From Verrucomicrobium sp. (GTDB lineage: Bacteria; Verrucomicrobiota; Verrucomicrobiia; Methylacidiphilales; UBA1321), in assembly GCA_017849585.1 (NCBI GenBank), contig JAFIGT010000023.1, positions 1 through 64,000 on the forward strand: a stretch of 64,000 nt of DNA. The letters are read 5' to 3'. The stretch's first letter is position 1. Each line of letters starts with the position of its first letter. The notes under the pieces were generated by a model that did no database searches, was not told the DNA's origin, and worked only from the letters and a program-made list of their open reading frames with translations. The position numbers and the translations under genes were made by a program. This document shows positions 32,808-40,939 of the stretch, one piece after another.

Positions 32808-34157
32808 TTAGGGCGTGGATTTCTTCAGCAATGTGTAGGCCCAGTAGCCAAGCCCCATTCCCAGGACGGTTACGAGAACGATCAATCCCCCGCGTTGGCG
32901 TTGTTCGGTCAAAAGCGGTGGCACGGGTGGTTTGTAACCGGGGTTTTCGCGAACAACGTCAATGAGCGCGGGAACGACGTGGGCAAAGTCGGTTTCGCTG
33001 GCAGAGATGATCCGCCCCATGTCGTAGTCGGGACGGCGCAAGCCCGCGGCTCCAAAGTAGAGACTGTACGAGCGTCCAGCCATCGGGAAAAAGAAGAGGC
33101 GGAGCCTGGGCCAGCTGCATTCGATCTGCTGAATCGCAATGGGAGGGTTGTCGCGATTAATGATTTTGATTTGGAGCGAGGTGCGAATGGAGCCGGAGAG
33201 GCTGAGGGAAGTCTCAGGCTTTGACATGCCGGGCAGGTTGTAAATCCATCCCTCGCCGACCAGGGAATCGGATCGAGTGTTTGTTCCATCGCTCGTGCGC
33301 ACTTCCACTTGCCGATAAAAATAGTTTTTTCCCTCCACGCCCAGCGTGAGCGAGCGGATCGGGAGATGCCCTGCATCGAGCGTGATCACGCTGTTGCCAT
33401 CGGAGTCGGTCGCTACGGAAACGGGTGTCAGCGTCACCTGCTCGAGCACGGCTTCGCGCTTTTCGTTTTCGCCCGACCACGCTTCGATTTCCTGAATGTG
33501 GAAGGGTTCCTGGGACGCACCGTTTTTCAGGCTCAAGTCCATCCCTTGATAACGCAGTCGCAGTTCGGAATCCGAAGCGGAGGACGTCCCAGCATGATTC
33601 CGCAGGGTCACTCGCAGATAACGGTCCGTGAGCCGGGGCAGTTTGATTTCGTTTTTGCGCAGGTTGATGCGGGAGGTGAAATCGAAGAGCGCGTCGGTCT
33701 GCCGGGATGTCCAATGGAGGCGGTCGTTGCTGCTTTCGACGCTCACCTGTTTTTGGAAGTCCCGGTTAAAAGTTCGCACCTGAAGCCCCTCCAGAGAGGC
33801 GCGTTTTTCCGGTCGTTCCACCACAATCTCACACCCGCCTGGAAGATCCCGGTAAGCGAGTACTTTGAGAGCAAAATAGTCACGTCGAAGACTCTCTTCG
33901 GTGGCGGGATAGATGACATAGGGCGTCTCGCGCTGTTGATCATCAAAGACTCGAATGTCGGAGTAATCCGGAGCGGCCTGCCGCAGGATGCCTTGATGCA
34001 GCGAGATCATGGCCGCACGCCCCTCCATCTCGGAATTATGTGAAATCGCCACCGAGTATTGGAAGTCGCTCGGGACGCTGGCCGCCAGAGCAGGCTGCGC
34101 AACGCCGAGCAGCAGCGCGGCAATGAGTCGACCGCGAGACAGGCGCAGGCGCGGCAT
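32808..34157 (-). CDS. DUF3999-family membrane-anchored protein
   Basis: The 449-residue product has a signal peptide (residues 1-25), a beta-rich periplasmic region (YSDIRVFDDQQRETPYVIYP; LYFGAAGLRRPDYDMGRI) and one C-terminal membrane helix (GGLIVLVTVLGMGLGYWAYTLL). This is the layout of DUF3999 proteins, which usually sit directly downstream of a DUF2339 multispanning protein, as here (2-bp spacing). The biochemical role is not established; a joint envelope function is inferred from conserved pairing. It ends 11 bp after the convergent tRNA-Val. Confidence 0.75.
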   Translation of the reverse strand: MPRLRLSRGRLIAALLLGVAQPALAASVPSDFQYSVAISHNSEMEGRAAMISLHQGILRQAAPDYSDIRVFDDQQRETPYVIYPATEESLRRDYFALKVLAYRDLPGGCEIVVERPEKRASLEGLQVRTFNRDFQKQVSVESSNDRLHWTSRQTDALFDFTSRINLRKNEIKLPRLTDRYLRVTLRNHAGTSSASDSELRLRYQGMDLSLKNGASQEPFHIQEIEAWSGENEKREAVLEQVTLTPVSVATDSDGNSVITLDAGHLPIRSLTLGVEGKNYFYRQVEVRTSDGTNTRSDSLVGEGWIYNLPGMSKPETSLSLSGSIRTSLQIKIINRDNPPIAIQQIECSWPRLRLFFFPMAGRSYSLYFGAAGLRRPDYDMGRIISASETDFAHVVPALIDVVRENPGYKPPVPPLLTEQRQRGGLIVLVTVLGMGLGYWAYTLLKKSTP

Positions 34158-34158
34158 G

Positions 34159-36132
34159 TTATTTCCCCTCCCCGTCGAAGAGGCGGTCGCGGAATTTGTA
34201 GTAGAGGAACGACGCGCCGATGAGCATCAGTCCAAGGACGATGAAGGAGATAATGCGGAAGGGGGTGGCGACGTTGGCCATGTCGACGAGGAAGACCTTG
34301 CCGATGGTGAGGGCAAAGAGCGCCATGGCCGTGTAGCGAACCGCTTCGAGTTTCTTGACAAAACCGAGCCCCATCAATGCGACGGAGTACAGCGCCCACA
34401 GCACGGAGAGCGCGGCAAACTTGGCGGTGGGGACATAGTCGTGGAAGAAGCCGCCGACTTCGATGTTAAGCAAGCCGAAGAGAAGTCCGCCCAAGACGGT
34501 GTAGTAGAGGACGCCGACAGACGATTGCCCTTCAAAGAACGGTTCTTTTTCCCGCTGCAACAGCCAACCGGAAAGCCAGAGACTGCCGAGGGTGATCAGT
34601 GCCGTAAACCAGCGGTCGCCGAGGTGAAATCCGTAGCCGTCGGAGAAACTCAGCGGCGAGAGAATGAAGTGGCTGCGCTGGTAGTCGACGACGAGAAGCC
34701 GCCCCAGTGTGAGGCCCATGAGGATGACGGCGCCGACGAACATCCAGCCGCTGCGCACGCGCTGCGCGACCCAGAGGACGAGGCACGCTTCGAGCGCCCA
34801 GAAGATGGTGATCCATTGGTTCGAAGCAAGAATCGGCACGGTGACGGCAAGGAAGAACAACCCTTGTCCAAGCGAGACCAACATGGCGTTGCGGCTGGCC
34901 GGTTGGCGTTGCATGAGCAACTGGGCGAGGCCGAGTTGAATCCCCGCATAAGCAATGGCGGCAAGGCTGACCCAAGTGGTGCTGCCCGCATAGTCGCTGA
35001 TCATGCCGTAGGAGAAGCCAAAGGCGATGACGCTGTTCGGCACGGTGACGCCGAAGCCCTGCAATTTCTCCGTCGCGCGACCGCGCAGCAAGGCCGCGAA
35101 CGGCGCGATGGCGTAGGTGAGATAGAAGACATTCAGGAAGAAGGTGCCGCTCCAGAAATGAGCATTCACTCCCGCGCGACTAAACGAGGATTGCAGAATC
35201 CACGCGCTGAACACGCCCCACGTGAAGAAGAAGCCGAGGTAGTTGAGCAAGCGCCATTGTTTATGAAACGCGATCCACAGCAGACCGGCATTGAGCACGG
35301 TGATGTAGGTGAAAAGCGCGACGTGATCTTTCGATCCGGTATCGATCAGAAACGGGGTGGCGAAACCGCCGACGAGACCGAGCACCGCGAGCCATTTGGT
35401 GTCGTATTTTGAAGCCAGCGTACCGGCAAGCGTGGTCACCACGATCATCAAACCGAACGCGAGGAGCGCGGGCAGCAGATGATAAATTTCATAGGCCGCG
35501 AAGGTGGAAAAATAGAGCGCGGCAACGCCGCCACCCGCGAGGCAGAGGCCGAAGTTCTCGTGACGACGGCGGAACCATTCACCCAGCGCAAGCAACGTAC
35601 CGCCGACGCCGTAGGCCATGAGCACACGCATCGCCGGGGAAATCCAGTTGCGGTCGAACGAGTATTTCAGGAAGTAGGCGACGCCAAAAAGCATGATCAC
35701 GATGCCGACGATGAGCATCCACTTCTGGCCGAATTGTGCCTCGGTCAATTGACCAAACACCGGAACGTCTTTCCAATCGTTCTTCGCGGGCTGGGCCGCT
35801 TTCACCTCCGGGCGCTTGGTCGGGACGGCGGGTGGCGTCCAGTTGGAGGCAACGGCGGAAGTCGCCGCAGGCAGAACCACCGTGGAGATTTCCGCTGGAA
35901 TTTCCGGCGCGGGAGCCGGTTGCATTTCGCGTCCCAGCACGGCAACGCATTCCTGCCGAAGCCCGGTCACCTTGCGGCTGACCCGGTCGAGACTCTCACG
36001 CAGAAGCGTGCGGGTTTGCTGGATTTCGCTTTCGAGGCTTTCCACCTGCTGCAGGAGGGATAAATCCAAGCCGCACAGGGGACAGCGAGTGGCAGTGGTA
36101 AGCGACGACCGACAACGCGGACAGAAGTTCAT
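34159..36132 (-). CDS. DUF2339-family multispanning membrane protein with zinc ribbon
   Basis: The 657-residue product starts MNFCPRCRSSL...CPLCGL, a two-knuckle zinc ribbon, then a coiled coil (residues about 25-60) and a Pro/Ala-rich linker. About 20 hydrophobic helices follow from GQKWMLIVGIVIMLFGVAYFLKYSFDRNWISP, the hallmark of DUF2339. The frame continues to 36456 but the ribbon starts exactly at the ATG at 36132. It forms an operon with the DUF3999 gene and diverges from a MarR regulator. Confidence 0.8.
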   Translation of the reverse strand: MNFCPRCRSSLTTATRCPLCGLDLSLLQQVESLESEIQQTRTLLRESLDRVSRKVTGLRQECVAVLGREMQPAPAPEIPAEISTVVLPAATSAVASNWTPPAVPTKRPEVKAAQPAKNDWKDVPVFGQLTEAQFGQKWMLIVGIVIMLFGVAYFLKYSFDRNWISPAMRVLMAYGVGGTLLALGEWFRRRHENFGLCLAGGGVAALYFSTFAAYEIYHLLPALLAFGLMIVVTTLAGTLASKYDTKWLAVLGLVGGFATPFLIDTGSKDHVALFTYITVLNAGLLWIAFHKQWRLLNYLGFFFTWGVFSAWILQSSFSRAGVNAHFWSGTFFLNVFYLTYAIAPFAALLRGRATEKLQGFGVTVPNSVIAFGFSYGMISDYAGSTTWVSLAAIAYAGIQLGLAQLLMQRQPASRNAMLVSLGQGLFFLAVTVPILASNQWITIFWALEACLVLWVAQRVRSGWMFVGAVILMGLTLGRLLVVDYQRSHFILSPLSFSDGYGFHLGDRWFTALITLGSLWLSGWLLQREKEPFFEGQSSVGVLYYTVLGGLLFGLLNIEVGGFFHDYVPTAKFAALSVLWALYSVALMGLGFVKKLEAVRYTAMALFALTIGKVFLVDMANVATPFRIISFIVLGLMLIGASFLYYKFRDRLFDGEGK

Positions 36133-36175
36133 GCGGAGGGAATACACCCGGGATACCGAGGGTGTCAAACAAAAA

Positions 36176-36189
36176 GTTGACATATCAAC
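36176..36189. promoter_or_regulatory. Candidate MarR box overlapping a -35
   Basis: GTTGACATATCAAC has five-base perfect arms (GTTGA/TCAAC) and contains a consensus TTGACA (36177-36182). It lies 23 bp upstream of the MarR start and between divergent genes, a usual site for MarR autorepression. No good -10 is seen at 17 nt. Confidence 0.45.
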
Positions 36190-36211
36190 CGTTATAGAGC
36201 AAACTATTCCC

Positions 36212-36649
36212 ATGAAGATCGATTCCGAAACCCTGCTGGTGGAACTGCTTGCCGCGACCAACGCCATCTGGTCACAGAGCCGCCCTTTTTTTGAGCCGTT
36301 CGATATCTCGGACGCGCAGTTCAACGTCTTGAACCTCCTCGCACACGCGAAGGAGCCTACGAGCCAGCGCGAACTCGCCGAGCAATTGCTGACGGATAAA
36401 TCGGCTGTGACCGGTCTCGTGGACCGCATGGAGAGGAAGGACTTGATCCGGCGCAAGGCGTCGCCGAAGGATCGCCGGGTGTATCATCTAGAGCTGACGG
36501 CGAAGGGGCTCGCGCTCTGGAAGAAGGTGCGCCCGGTCTACTTGAAGGAAGTGGATCGCATTTTCGCCCACATTTCCGGTAGCCAGCGCGAGGTCTTCTT
36601 CAATCTGCTCGTGGACTTGAAGGAAAAGGCGAATTCGACCAAAGTTTAA
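36212..36649 (+). CDS. MarR-family transcriptional regulator
   Basis: The 145-residue protein has the MarR winged helix: PTSQRELAEQLLTDKSAVTGLVDRMERKDLIRR with recognition helix and wing SPKDRRVYHLELTAKG (residues about 50-105), and flanking dimerisation helices. The longer frame from 35816 is antisense to DUF2339, so I start at the ATG at 36212. It diverges from the DUF2339/DUF3999 operon, a likely target together with itself. The ligand is unknown. Confidence 0.88.
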   Translation: MKIDSETLLVELLAATNAIWSQSRPFFEPFDISDAQFNVLNLLAHAKEPTSQRELAEQLLTDKSAVTGLVDRMERKDLIRRKASPKDRRVYHLELTAKGLALWKKVRPVYLKEVDRIFAHISGSQREVFFNLLVDLKEKANSTKV

Positions 36650-36934
36650 CAACTCTTCCCAAGCAGCTCATCAAGCCCCCTCGTATCTGCTTCAGATTCC
36701 GTCGAATAGTTCACAATATAAAACATCGTGCAAAGGAGCGATTTTTACTCGTCTTTTTAAAAACAGGAGCTAATCAGTCTTCTTTAAGGAGCTTCCCAAG
36801 GAGCCAATCTCCCCTCGAGCTGTTTGTAACAATTTTTAGATTGGTACCGAAAAGAATACGAAACGGGGTAAAAATATCTTTTTTGGTTGCAATGGGCCCG
36901 TGGAAGCTCATCATTTACTTTACCGAGCACGCCT

Positions 36935-37774
36935 ATGTTTGCTGACGAAAATGACTCAGGCATAAAGATTTACCTTCGGGAAATCGGCCAGACCCCGCTT
37001 CTCACACGCGAGGAGGAGGTCAAGCTTGCCCGACGCATCAAAAAAGGCGACCAAGCGGCACGACAGCACATGATCAAGGCCAACCTGCGCCTGGTCGTGA
37101 AAATTGCCCATGACTACTCCAATCTCGGGCTGCCCCTGCTGGATCTGATTTCCGAAGGCAACATCGGTTTGATGAAGGCCGTGGAGCGCTTCGACCCAAA
37201 GAAGGGCGGTAAGCTCAGCACCTACGCCGCCTGGTGGATCAAGCAGTCCATCAAACGCGCCTTGGCCAACCAGAGTAAAACGATCCGTCTACCCGTTCAT
37301 CTTGTCGACAAAATTGCCCGTATGCGCCGCATCTCGACGCAGTTGGCCGAGGAATTCGGCCGAGAGCCCACGGACGAGGAATTGGCGGAAGAGTTGAATA
37401 TTTCCGCGGCGAAAGTATCGCAACTTCGTACAGCCGCCATCCGGCCCGCCTCCCTTGACGCCTCCGTGGGTGGAGAGGACGACAGCGTGTCTCTGGGCGA
37501 CCTAATCGGCGATGAATCGGCCACCGATCCGCACCAGATGCTGAGCGACAAGAACCTGAAAGGTTCCATCGGCGACGTCATGCATGTGCTCGACGAACGG
37601 GAGCTCAAAATCATCACGGCGCGCTTCGGTTTGGACGGAAAACGTGAAATGACTCTTGAAGAAGTGGGTAAGAAGTTTAAAGTCACCCGCGAGCGCATCC
37701 GGCAATTGCAGAATATTGCCTTACGCAAATTGAAACGCGCGCTCGACAAAAAGGACCAAATCAAACCCACATGA
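36935..37774 (+). CDS. RNA polymerase sigma-70 factor (short RpoD/group 2 type)
   Basis: The 279-residue protein has sigma region 1.2 (DSGIKIYLREIGQTPLLTREEEV), region 2 with the core- and -10-binding block (LRLVVKIAHDYSNLG; STYAAWWIKQSIKRAL), region 3, and region 4 with the -35 helix-turn-helix (MTLEEVGKKFKVTRERIRQL). Region 1.1 and the non-conserved insert of full RpoD are absent. The ATG at 36935 is chosen over an upstream TTG because region 1.2 follows directly. The stop overlaps the apt start (ATGA, 37771-37774). The 285 bp upstream hold no gene; AAGGAGC occurs twice there. Confidence 0.92.
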   Translation: MFADENDSGIKIYLREIGQTPLLTREEEVKLARRIKKGDQAARQHMIKANLRLVVKIAHDYSNLGLPLLDLISEGNIGLMKAVERFDPKKGGKLSTYAAWWIKQSIKRALANQSKTIRLPVHLVDKIARMRRISTQLAEEFGREPTDEELAEELNISAAKVSQLRTAAIRPASLDASVGGEDDSVSLGDLIGDESATDPHQMLSDKNLKGSIGDVMHVLDERELKIITARFGLDGKREMTLEEVGKKFKVTRERIRQLQNIALRKLKRALDKKDQIKPT

Positions 37775-38316
37775 ACGCGCAGTTCCAGTTTAAAAGCGCC
37801 ATCGAGCGTATCAAGGCCAACATCCGTGACGTTCCCGACTTCCCCAAGCCGGGCATTCTATTTCGCGACATCACACCCATCCTGGCCAATGGCCAGCTCT
37901 TCCGTCTTGCCGTCACGATTTTTGCAGAACGTTATCAACGCAAGAGCATCGACAAGGTTGTCGCCATTGATGCGCGCGGCTTTATCTTTGGCGCCGCACT
38001 CGCCCACTTCCTTGGCGTCGGTCTCGTCCTCGTCCGGAAAAAAGGCAAGCTGCCATCAAATTCCTACAGCGCCGATTACGATCTCGAATACGGCAGCGCC
38101 ACGGTGGAGATGCACAAGGATGCCATTCGCCCCGGGGAACGCGTGGTCATCATTGATGATTTATTGGCCACCGGCGGCACCGCCATGGCGGCAAGCAATC
38201 TGGTTCAGAAGTGTGGCGGGGAAATCGTCGAGATCGCGTTCCTGGTGGAACTCGCCGCTCTGAAAGGCCGGGAAAAACTTCAAAGTTTCCCGATCTTCTC
38301 CGCGATCATCTATTAA
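37771..38316 (+). CDS. apt: Adenine phosphoribosyltransferase
   Basis: The 181-residue protein converts adenine and PRPP to AMP in purine salvage. The Apt signature is complete: FPKPGILFRDITPIL near the N-terminus, AIDARGFIFGAALA, and the PRPP loop VVIIDDLLATGGTA at residues 126-139. Its start overlaps the sigma factor stop by 4 bp, so both are read from one mRNA. A small secreted protein follows after 24 bp. Confidence 0.95.
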   Translation: MNAQFQFKSAIERIKANIRDVPDFPKPGILFRDITPILANGQLFRLAVTIFAERYQRKSIDKVVAIDARGFIFGAALAHFLGVGLVLVRKKGKLPSNSYSADYDLEYGSATVEMHKDAIRPGERVVIIDDLLATGGTAMAASNLVQKCGGEIVEIAFLVELAALKGREKLQSFPIFSAIIY

Positions 38317-38340
38317 CCCCAATCCGCACTTACCCGAGTC

Positions 38341-38736
38341 ATGAATCGCCCCGGCCTGCTTGCCTTGATCGCTGGTCTTTGCCTGTCCCTTTTCTTCCTG
38401 CCCACCCAACCCGCTCAGGCCGAGGAGAGCGTCACGACACCGGAAGCGGTGTTAAAGGTCATGTTCAGTGGCGTGGAGCAAGGCGACATCGGCAAGTTCA
38501 CCTACAAGGCGGAGCCAGAGCTCAAGGCGCGCGTGACGAAGGAAGTCATGATACGGCTGAGTGGCTCGCTCGGGGTTAAACTCAAGCAAGGCTACACGAT
38601 GACGAACATCGGCCAACTCCGGCAGGATACCGTCATCACCCATCTCTATAAGGTCGAGTTCAAAAATGGTGCCGACGACATGCTCGTCCGGCTAGCCATT
38701 CGCGGTGGGAATGTCGCGGGCATTTTCTTCGAGTAA
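38341..38736 (+). CDS. Small secreted protein of unknown function
   Basis: The 131-residue product has a signal peptide (LLALIAGLCLSLFFLPTQPAQA). The mature part, starting at TTPEAVLKVMFSGVEQGD and ending in beta strands (HLYKVEFKNGADDMLVRLAIRGGNVAGIFF), resembles the small cystatin/NTF2-like periplasmic domains sometimes annotated DUF4878. That assignment is tentative. It follows apt by 24 bp and may share its transcript. Confidence 0.65.
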   Translation: MNRPGLLALIAGLCLSLFFLPTQPAQAEESVTTPEAVLKVMFSGVEQGDIGKFTYKAEPELKARVTKEVMIRLSGSLGVKLKQGYTMTNIGQLRQDTVITHLYKVEFKNGADDMLVRLAIRGGNVAGIFFE

Positions 38737-38744
38737 TCGCGGGC

Positions 38745-38758
38745 AGGATTTCCATCCT
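38745..38758. terminator. Weak hairpin between convergent genes
   Basis: AGGAT TTCC ATCCT forms a perfect five-base stem in the 56-bp gap between convergent genes. No T tract follows on either strand, so this is only a possible terminator. Confidence 0.3.
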
Positions 38759-38792
38759 ATCCCCTGCTCACACCGCCCCATCGGCCCGTGAC

Positions 38793-39026
38793 TTATTTTT
38801 CAGACGGGAACCAATCCTTGACCGTGGCAATGGCGGAATCCCGGTAATAAAATACCGTGCCGATCAAACCGCCCGAAAGAATCAAAAATATCACGACGAG
38901 AAAACGGGCCACCGGATCATTCGGCACCGGGTAAATTCCGAAAACGTAAAAATAGAATAGGAAAGGGCTCGGGAAACAGAGCGACCCGATACAGATGCAT
39001 TTAATGAGCAGAATCTTATTCACCAC
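38793..39026 (-). CDS. Small two-helix membrane protein
   Basis: The 77-residue product contains two hydrophobic segments (ICIGSLCFPSPFLFYFYVFGI and FLVVIFLILSGGLIGTVFYY) and a charged end KDWFPSEK. I recognise no family. It is monocistronic, convergent with the small secreted protein and divergent from leuD. The 166 bp between it and leuD show no further gene. Confidence 0.55.
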   Translation of the reverse strand: MVNKILLIKCICIGSLCFPSPFLFYFYVFGIYPVPNDPVARFLVVIFLILSGGLIGTVFYYRDSAIATVKDWFPSEK

Positions 39027-39192
39027 ATTGATCCCATAAACAGCCCGATGTCAGCGAACTGGAAACGTCATGAAAGTACGCCTCACCGTCTCACAAAGCC
39101 TGTTAATGCAACACAAGCTACGAATATTTCCCACCGAAGCAACCGAATTCTCACTAGAATTCATCCCGTAAGGTGTGCTAGGGTGTCCGTCT

Positions 39193-39744
39193 ATGTCAAA
39201 GGTCATTTCCGGCCCCGCTTACGTGGTGCAAAACAATATCGACACCGATCAGATCATCCCGGCCCAATATCTCACCCTCGTTCCGACCATTCCCGAGGAA
39301 TATGAGAAACTCGGTTCCTATGCCTTGATTGGCCTGCCGGAATCGCTCTATCCCATTCGCTATGTGGAAGAAGGCCAGACCAAAACCAAATATCCGATTG
39401 TCATTGCAGCGCGTAATTTCGGTTGCGGTTCTTCCCGCGAACACGCTCCCATCGCCATGGGCGCAGCGGGTTGCCAGGTGGTCGTGGCGGAGAGCTACGC
39501 GCGCATTTACTTCCGCAATTGCATCGCCACCGGCGAACTTTATCCATACGAAGCCACGGTTGCCTTGAGCGACAAGGTCAAGACGGGAGATCATGTCGAA
39601 GTCGATTTCGACAAGGACGAAATCCGCACCCCGGCCGGCACCTTCAAGCTGAAGCCGCTGGGAGAGGTGAAACCGGTGATCGATGCCGGTGGCATCTTTG
39701 ACTTCGCGCGCCAGAGCGGACTCATCCCCGCGCAGGAGAAGTAA
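39193..39744 (+). CDS. leuD: 3-isopropylmalate dehydratase small subunit
   Basis: The 183-residue protein is the swivel-domain subunit of isopropylmalate isomerase in leucine biosynthesis. It has VVQNNIDTDQIIPAQYL near the start, FGCGSSREHAPIAMGAAG near residue 77 (substrate-specificity loop) and YARIYFRNCIATGELYP. It needs a LeuC large subunit, which is not in this window. The ATG at 39193 fits the family start. leuB follows after 85 bp. Confidence 0.94.
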   Translation: MSKVISGPAYVVQNNIDTDQIIPAQYLTLVPTIPEEYEKLGSYALIGLPESLYPIRYVEEGQTKTKYPIVIAARNFGCGSSREHAPIAMGAAGCQVVVAESYARIYFRNCIATGELYPYEATVALSDKVKTGDHVEVDFDKDEIRTPAGTFKLKPLGEVKPVIDAGGIFDFARQSGLIPAQEK

Positions 39745-39829
39745 TTCAACCCGCTGACTCGATGCTCACTCCCACACCAGAGTAAGCATCGGGATACTTA
39801 GAACTTAAAACTTCGCACATAGAATTTTC

Positions 39830-40912
39830 ATGTCCAACCCCACTTATAAAATCGCCATTCTCTCCGGCGACGGCATCGGCCCGGAAGTCATGGCCGCCAC
39901 CCTCCCCATCCTGAACAAGGCGGGAGAAAAATTCGGATTCAAAACCAGCATCACGGAAGCACTCGTCGGCGGTTGCGCCATCGACGCGACCGGCAGCGCC
40001 CTGCCCGATGCGACGGTCAACACCTGCAAGCAGGCCGACGCCATTCTCTTCGGTTCCGTCGGCGGTCCGAAATGGGAATCGCTCCCCCCTACGCAACAAC
40101 CGGAACGCGCCGCGCTGCTTCCACTCCGCAAGATCTTCGGCCTCTATGCGAACCTGCGTCCGGCGATCTGTCACAAGGATTTGATCCATGCCTCGCCGAT
40201 CAAAAACTCGCTCATCCCGGATGGCTTCGACGTCCTCTGCATGCGCGAACTCACCGGCGGCATCTATTTCGGCGAGAAGAAGACCGTTGCGGTCGCCCAT
40301 GGCGAACGCTCCATCGATACGATGGTCTATGAGACTTCCGAAATCGAACGCATCACCCACCTCGCCTTCAAGGCCGCCGCGACTCGCCGCAAGAAAGTGA
40401 CGCTCGTCGACAAGGCGAACGTACTCGAGACCAGCGTGCTCTGGCGCAAGACGGTCAAGGCCATCGCGCCGCAGTACCCCGACATCAAACTCGACTTCAT
40501 CTACGTCGACAACGCCGCGATGCAGGTGCTGAAGAACCCGAACCAGTTCGACGTTCTGCTCTGCGAAAACATGTTTGGCGACATCCTCAGCGACGAACTC
40601 GCCGCCCTGACCGGTTCCCTCGGCCTGCTGCCGAGCGCCTCGCTGGCGGAAGGCACCTTCGGTTTGTACGAGCCGAGCGGCGGCACCGCTCCCGACATCG
40701 CGGGCAAGGGCATCGCGAACCCGATCGCGCAGATTCTCTCCGCCGCGCTGATGTTGCGCTACTCTTTCGCCCAGGAAAAGGCCGCCCTCGCCATCGAAAA
40801 CGCCGTGCGCCGCGCGCTCGCGGAAGGCTATCGCACGGGCGATATCTACACCGAAGGCACCAAGAAGGTCGGCACGACGGAAATGGGCAACGCGATCTTG
40901 AGCTTCCTCTAA
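39830..40912 (+). CDS. leuB: 3-isopropylmalate dehydrogenase
   Basis: The 360-residue protein catalyses NAD-dependent oxidative decarboxylation of 3-isopropylmalate. Key blocks are present: ILSGDGIGPEVM, GGPKWESLPPTQQPERAALLPLRK, RELTGGIYFGEKK, DFIYVDNAAMQVLKNPNQFDVLLCENMFGDILSDE (metal-binding Asp residues) and EPSGGTAPDIAGKGIANP. Length matches the family. It lies between leuD and the tandem Lrp/AsnC-like gene (27 bp downstream), so all three may be one operon. Confidence 0.95.
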   Translation: MSNPTYKIAILSGDGIGPEVMAATLPILNKAGEKFGFKTSITEALVGGCAIDATGSALPDATVNTCKQADAILFGSVGGPKWESLPPTQQPERAALLPLRKIFGLYANLRPAICHKDLIHASPIKNSLIPDGFDVLCMRELTGGIYFGEKKTVAVAHGERSIDTMVYETSEIERITHLAFKAAATRRKKVTLVDKANVLETSVLWRKTVKAIAPQYPDIKLDFIYVDNAAMQVLKNPNQFDVLLCENMFGDILSDELAALTGSLGLLPSASLAEGTFGLYEPSGGTAPDIAGKGIANPIAQILSAALMLRYSFAQEKAALAIENAVRRALAEGYRTGDIYTEGTKKVGTTEMGNAILSFL

Positions 40913-40939
40913 CTCCAAAAAAATAAGTCTGCCCTACTC

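Noticed and set aside
34009-35412. 467-codon frame opposite DUF2339
   Set aside because: Glu/Arg/Asp-rich mirror of a hydrophobic membrane protein, no independent features.
38341-39026. CRISPR or toxin-antitoxin pair in the small-gene region
   Set aside because: The two small genes are convergent, one secreted and one membrane protein, with no repeats and no toxin motif.
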